Assembly: GCA_964426155.1 (NCBI GenBank)
Contig: CAYROY010000032.1
Location: forward strand, 1-9,574
Length of the DNA stretch: 9,574 bases
Direction of reading: 5' to 3'
DNA from: M55B120 sp964426155
GTDB lineage: Bacteria > Actinomycetota > Humimicrobiia > Humimicrobiales > Humimicrobiaceae
In this document: one piece after another, positions 7,077-9,574 of the stretch
Layout: each line of letters opens with the position of its first letter
How positions within the stretch are numbered: the stretch's first letter is position 1
Translations under genes and position numbers: made by a program
The notes under the pieces: generated by a model
The model's input: the letters and a program-made list of their open reading frames with translations, nothing else
Told to the model about the DNA's origin: nothing
Databases searched by the model: none

Positions 7077-7523
7077 TTAAAGATCTATTTTTTCTGGTTT
7101 CTGTGCCGCATGCGGATGCTCTGGTCCTTTATACACTTTTAACTTTCTTATTACCCTTCTTCCCAGTACATTATGCGGTATCATACCCCTAACGGCATTC
7201 TTTATTACAAACTCCGGTTTATTTCTGATCATGTTATCCAGATTTACAACTTTTATATTTCCGACATATCCGGAGTGTCTATAATATTTCTTTTCCTCAA
7301 GTTTACTGGCACCTTTAACTCTGATTTTTTCAGCATTTATAACAATTATATAATCTCCGCAGTCCACATGGGGAGTAAATTCAGGTTTATCCTTTCCTCT
7401 TAGCTTTTTGGCTATTTCAGTAGCCAGTCTTCCAAGTATCTTACCATCTGCATCAACCAGATACCATTTGCGCTCTACTTCTTCTTTTTTTAAATTAAAT
7501 GTCTTAGTTCCAAAGATTGCCAT
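7077..7523 (-). CDS. rplM: 50S ribosomal protein L13
   Basis: Early-assembling large-subunit protein. The 148-residue product shows RKWYLVDADGKILGRLAT (residues 18-35), TPHVDCGDYIIVINAEKI, YYRHSGYVGNIK and the L13 signature VRGMIPHNVLGRRV followed by KLKVYKGPEHPHAAQKP. ATG at 7521-7523 is chosen because GGAGG (7529-7533) sits 5 bases upstream. In-frame upstream starts (a TTG at 7542-7544 and an ATG at 7533-7535) would add 4-7 non-family residues and swallow this site. It follows truA by 17 bases. Confidence 0.97.
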   Translation of the reverse strand: MAIFGTKTFNLKKEEVERKWYLVDADGKILGRLATEIAKKLRGKDKPEFTPHVDCGDYIIVINAEKIRVKGASKLEEKKYYRHSGYVGNIKVVNLDNMIRNKPEFVIKNAVRGMIPHNVLGRRVIRKLKVYKGPEHPHAAQKPEKIDL

Positions 7524-7540
7524 AAATTCCTCCATAAAAT

Positions 7541-8281
7541 TCAATAATCCACACGGGTCAAAAACAATCCCTTTGCAGGTGCCAGACTTGATGTAAAATC
7601 TCCCTGTCCGCTATAAAGAGCTTCTTTTATTTCTTTTATTTCCCTTTCTCCCTTTCCTAATTCAAGTATGGTGCCGATTATTATTCTGACCATATTATAC
7701 AAAAATGAATCTGCCCTTATTGTAAATCCAATAAGTCCTCCGTCTCCTATATTTATTGAAAAGCTAAATATTTTTCTTATAGTATAACTGCCCCTGATGC
7801 TCTGGCTGCAGAAGGGCGCAAAATCATGTTCTCCTTCGAATAATTTTGTGGCTTTTCTAATTGACTTCAAATCCAACCTGCCGGTTACTAAAATACTGTA
7901 TTTTTTTAAAAAAACACTTTGATAGTCAGTATTTACTACATTATAGCTATACTCTCTTGCCTGTGCATCTCTTCTCGAATCAAATGATCCTTCAACTTTT
8001 TTTATATATCTTACTGCAATATCATCAGGAAGCATACTATTTACAGACCATTTAAACCTGAAAAGATCAAGTTCCTTACCGGTTTTAAAATTTATAACCT
8101 GTCCCTTTGCATGTACGCCTGCATCGGTTCTTCCCGCATAGCTTATACCTGTACTGGTATTAAAAACCGTTGAGAGAACAGAAATCAGCTCTCCCTGTAT
8201 TGTCCTTGTTACCCCGGGCTGAATCTGGAACCCATTAAAGTCTGTTCCATCATACTCGATTACAGCCATATAATTGTTCAT
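7541..8281 (-). CDS. truA: tRNA pseudouridine(38-40) synthase
   Basis: Isomerises uridines 38-40 of the tRNA anticodon stem-loop to pseudouridine. The 246-residue product is the normal length. It begins MNNYMAVIEYDGTDFNGFQIQP and has the catalytic motif YAGRTDAGVHAKGQVINF (48-65) with nucleophile D53, then AREYSYNVVN, EGEHDFAPF and the C-terminal FLYNMVRIIIGTILELGKG (about 193-211), ending LTRVDY. The ATG start at 8279-8281 gives the family N-terminus, but there is no strong Shine-Dalgarno site before it. The 52-base gap after rplQ contains nothing I can call. Location between rplQ and rplM without ECF transporter genes is as in Actinomycetota. Confidence 0.96.
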   Translation of the reverse strand: MNNYMAVIEYDGTDFNGFQIQPGVTRTIQGELISVLSTVFNTSTGISYAGRTDAGVHAKGQVINFKTGKELDLFRFKWSVNSMLPDDIAVRYIKKVEGSFDSRRDAQAREYSYNVVNTDYQSVFLKKYSILVTGRLDLKSIRKATKLFEGEHDFAPFCSQSIRGSYTIRKIFSFSINIGDGGLIGFTIRADSFLYNMVRIIIGTILELGKGEREIKEIKEALYSGQGDFTSSLAPAKGLFLTRVDY

Positions 8282-8333
8282 GACCGGTTTCCGATTATCT
8301 TTAAATTTTCAAATAACAATGAAATCAATATCT

Positions 8334-8687
8334 CTATTCTGCCAGCTCTATTATAACAAGCTGAGCTCCGTCTCCATTTCTCTTCTTATATCTTGCGATT
8401 CTTGCAAATCCGCTGTTTTTCTGATACATACTCGGTGCTACTTCATTGAATAAAATCCTTACAGCATCTGTATTCCCCAGCAGGCTGATGCATTCTCTTC
8501 TGGAAGCCAGGTTATCATTCCTGGCTATTCTTATTAATTTATCGACCATTCCCCTGAGTAGCTTTGCTCTTGTCAGAGTCGTTACTATCCTTTTATTTTT
8601 AAATAGTGAAATGGCAAGGTTCCTGATAATAGCCTTCTGGTGGCTGCTGCTTCCTCCAATTTTTTTTGCTTTTTTTGGCACAACCAT
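8334..8687 (-). CDS. rplQ: 50S ribosomal protein L17
   Basis: Large-subunit protein near the peptide exit region. The 117-residue product has the typical length. The family core is clear: SSHQKAIIRNLAISLFKNKRIVTTLTRAKLLRGMVDKLI (residues 13-51), then a mid-region with NLASRREC and a C-terminus GFARIARYKKRNGDGAQLVIIELAE. The N-terminal segment KKIGGSSSH has Gly-Gly-Ser before the conserved His region, closer to actinobacterial L17 than to the KLGR form of E. coli and Bacillus. The ATG at 8685-8687 is preceded at 7 bases by GGGAG. It follows rpoA by 17 bases and belongs to the same transcript. Confidence 0.97.
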   Translation of the reverse strand: MVVPKKAKKIGGSSSHQKAIIRNLAISLFKNKRIVTTLTRAKLLRGMVDKLIRIARNDNLASRRECISLLGNTDAVRILFNEVAPSMYQKNSGFARIARYKKRNGDGAQLVIIELAE

Positions 8688-8704
8688 GCTTCTACTCCCA
8701 ATCT

Positions 8705-9574
8705 TTATTTTTTCTTAAAAGACAGACCGAGCTCTTTTATTTTATCTTTTACTTCCTGGATTGACTTCTGGCCAAAATTCCTTATATCGAGCAGGTCATC
8801 CTCGGTATATTCAAGAAGTTTTTCAACAGTATCGATCCCTTCTCTTTTAAGACAATTATATGCTCTTACAGATAGCTCGAGTTCCTCTATTGAAGGGTAT
8901 TCCTGCCTTGTATCTTCCTCTTCTATCTTCTCGAATATCGGAACATCCTTTTTTGTCTTATCCGAAAGATCCATTAAAAGATCCATATAGTCGTTGATTA
9001 TCTTTGATGCCTGGCTCAGAGCTTCTTCTGGTTTAATGCTGCCGTTTGTTTTTATATTGATTATAAGCCTGTCGAAATTCGTTACCTGCCCCACTCTAGT
9101 ATTCTCAACCCTGAAAGAAACCAATTTTACCGGTGAAAATATAGTATCCAGGGGTATTACTCCCAGAGGTTCCCCTTCCATATTGTTTTCTTCTGCAGTT
9201 CTGTAACCCTTGTCTTTTTCTATCCTTATTTCTGCTCTAATGTTTCCTTTTTTTGTCAGGGTACAGATATAGCAATCCGGATTTACTATTTCTACTTCTG
9301 AGGGAAGGCTTATGTCTGCAGCTTTTACCACTGCAGGGCCCTTCTTTTCAAGTTTCAATATTAATGGATCATCAGAATCCATCCTGAACACAACATCTTT
9401 TAGATTCGCCGCAAATTCTATCATGTCTTCCCTCATGCCCTCAATAGTAGAGAATTCATGCATCGTATTTTCCACCCTTATACGTGTGACTCCAACACCT
9501 TCAATCGAAGAGAGAAGGACCCTTCTGATAGAATTGCCCAGCGTATTTCCAAAGCCTCTTTCCAGCGGTTCCAA
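8705..9574 (-). CDS. rpoA: DNA-directed RNA polymerase subunit alpha, N-terminus cut by window edge
   Basis: Alpha subunit, scaffold for polymerase assembly. The visible part has 290 codons including stop; the first codon, TTG, is internal Leu, not a start, as alignment to E. coli alpha places LEPLERGFG at about residue 28, so about 27 residues lie outside. The N-terminal domain is evident from EPLERGFGNTLGNSIRRVLLSS through SFRVENTRVGQ and FDRLIINIKTNGSI. An acidic linker (about 208-227) leads to the C-terminal domain (228-289): VRAYNCLKREG holds R237, N240 and C241, equivalent to E. coli R265, N268 and C269, and NFGQKS holds G268, K270 and S271, so UP-element DNA-binding residues are retained. 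Very secure identity. Confidence 0.98.
   Translation of the reverse strand: MEPLERGFGNTLGNSIRRVLLSSIEGVGVTRIRVENTMHEFSTIEGMREDMIEFAANLKDVVFRMDSDDPLILKLEKKGPAVVKAADISLPSEVEIVNPDCYICTLTKKGNIRAEIRIEKDKGYRTAEENNMEGEPLGVIPLDTIFSPVKLVSFRVENTRVGQVTNFDRLIINIKTNGSIKPEEALSQASKIINDYMDLLMDLSDKTKKDVPIFEKIEEEDTRQEYPSIEELELSVRAYNCLKREGIDTVEKLLEYTEDDLLDIRNFGQKSIQEVKDKIKELGLSFKKK

Noticed and set aside
7524..7544. N-terminal extension of rplM overlapping truA
   Set aside because: It would include the strong GGAGG site that serves the ATG at 7521-7523, and the extra residues are not part of L13.
9572..9574. TTG at the window edge as the start of rpoA
   Set aside because: It corresponds to an internal leucine about 27 residues into the alpha subunit; the gene simply runs out of the window.

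Overview
All genes in this window lie on the minus strand, so the biological reading order runs from high to low coordinates: rpoA (cut at its 5' end), rplQ, truA, rplM, rpsI, an ornithine-racemase-family gene (orr), glmS, acpS, a fused NAD(P)H-hydrate repair gene (nnr), a small CBS-domain gene, and alr (cut at its 3' end). Coding density is high. The longest gap is the 154 bp before glmS, so no gene-free stretch exceeds 300 bases. I see no mobile element, CRISPR array, tRNA, rRNA or transfer signature.

Organism: the chain rpoA-rplQ-truA-rplM-rpsI followed by glmS-acpS-nnr-alr is the arrangement I know from Actinomycetota (Streptomyces, Mycobacterium). There glmM normally sits just after rpsI, and no ECF transporter genes intervene between rplQ and truA as they do in Firmicutes. 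The L17 N-terminus carries a Gly-Gly-Ser-x-x-His segment that also resembles actinobacterial L17. The DNA is AT-rich by eye, unlike most cultured Actinomycetota. My best inference is a low-GC, probably uncultured, deep branch of Actinomycetota. A Firmicutes-like or candidate-phylum bacterium is not excluded.

Layout: (1) 6668-9574 is a ribosomal protein/RNA polymerase block with closely spaced genes, probably one transcript that continues into orr with a 10-base gap. (2) 5472-5625 is an AT-rich intergenic region with promoter-like hexamers and a 25-base imperfect palindrome, probably the control region of glmS. (3) 3242-5471 is glmS and acpS, 7 bases apart. (4) 3140-3241 is a 102-base gap with a weak stem-loop and a weak promoter candidate. 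(5) 1-3139 is nnr, the CBS-domain gene and alr, tightly packed with Shine-Dalgarno sites at or inside the ends of preceding genes.

How the genes fit together: the first block supplies transcription and translation. GlmS (glucosamine-6-phosphate), Alr (D-alanine) and AcpS (activation of acyl carrier protein) feed cell-envelope synthesis. Nnr repairs damaged NAD(P)H. Orr is a second PLP fold-type III racemase placed among envelope genes rather than among amino-acid fermentation genes.

Nothing here is an obviously new system. The points most worth following up are the orr gene at the usual glmM position, and replacement of a conserved histidine in each of two otherwise intact enzymes: GlmS (His to Gln in the isomerase site) and AcpS (His to Gly in the C-terminal motif).
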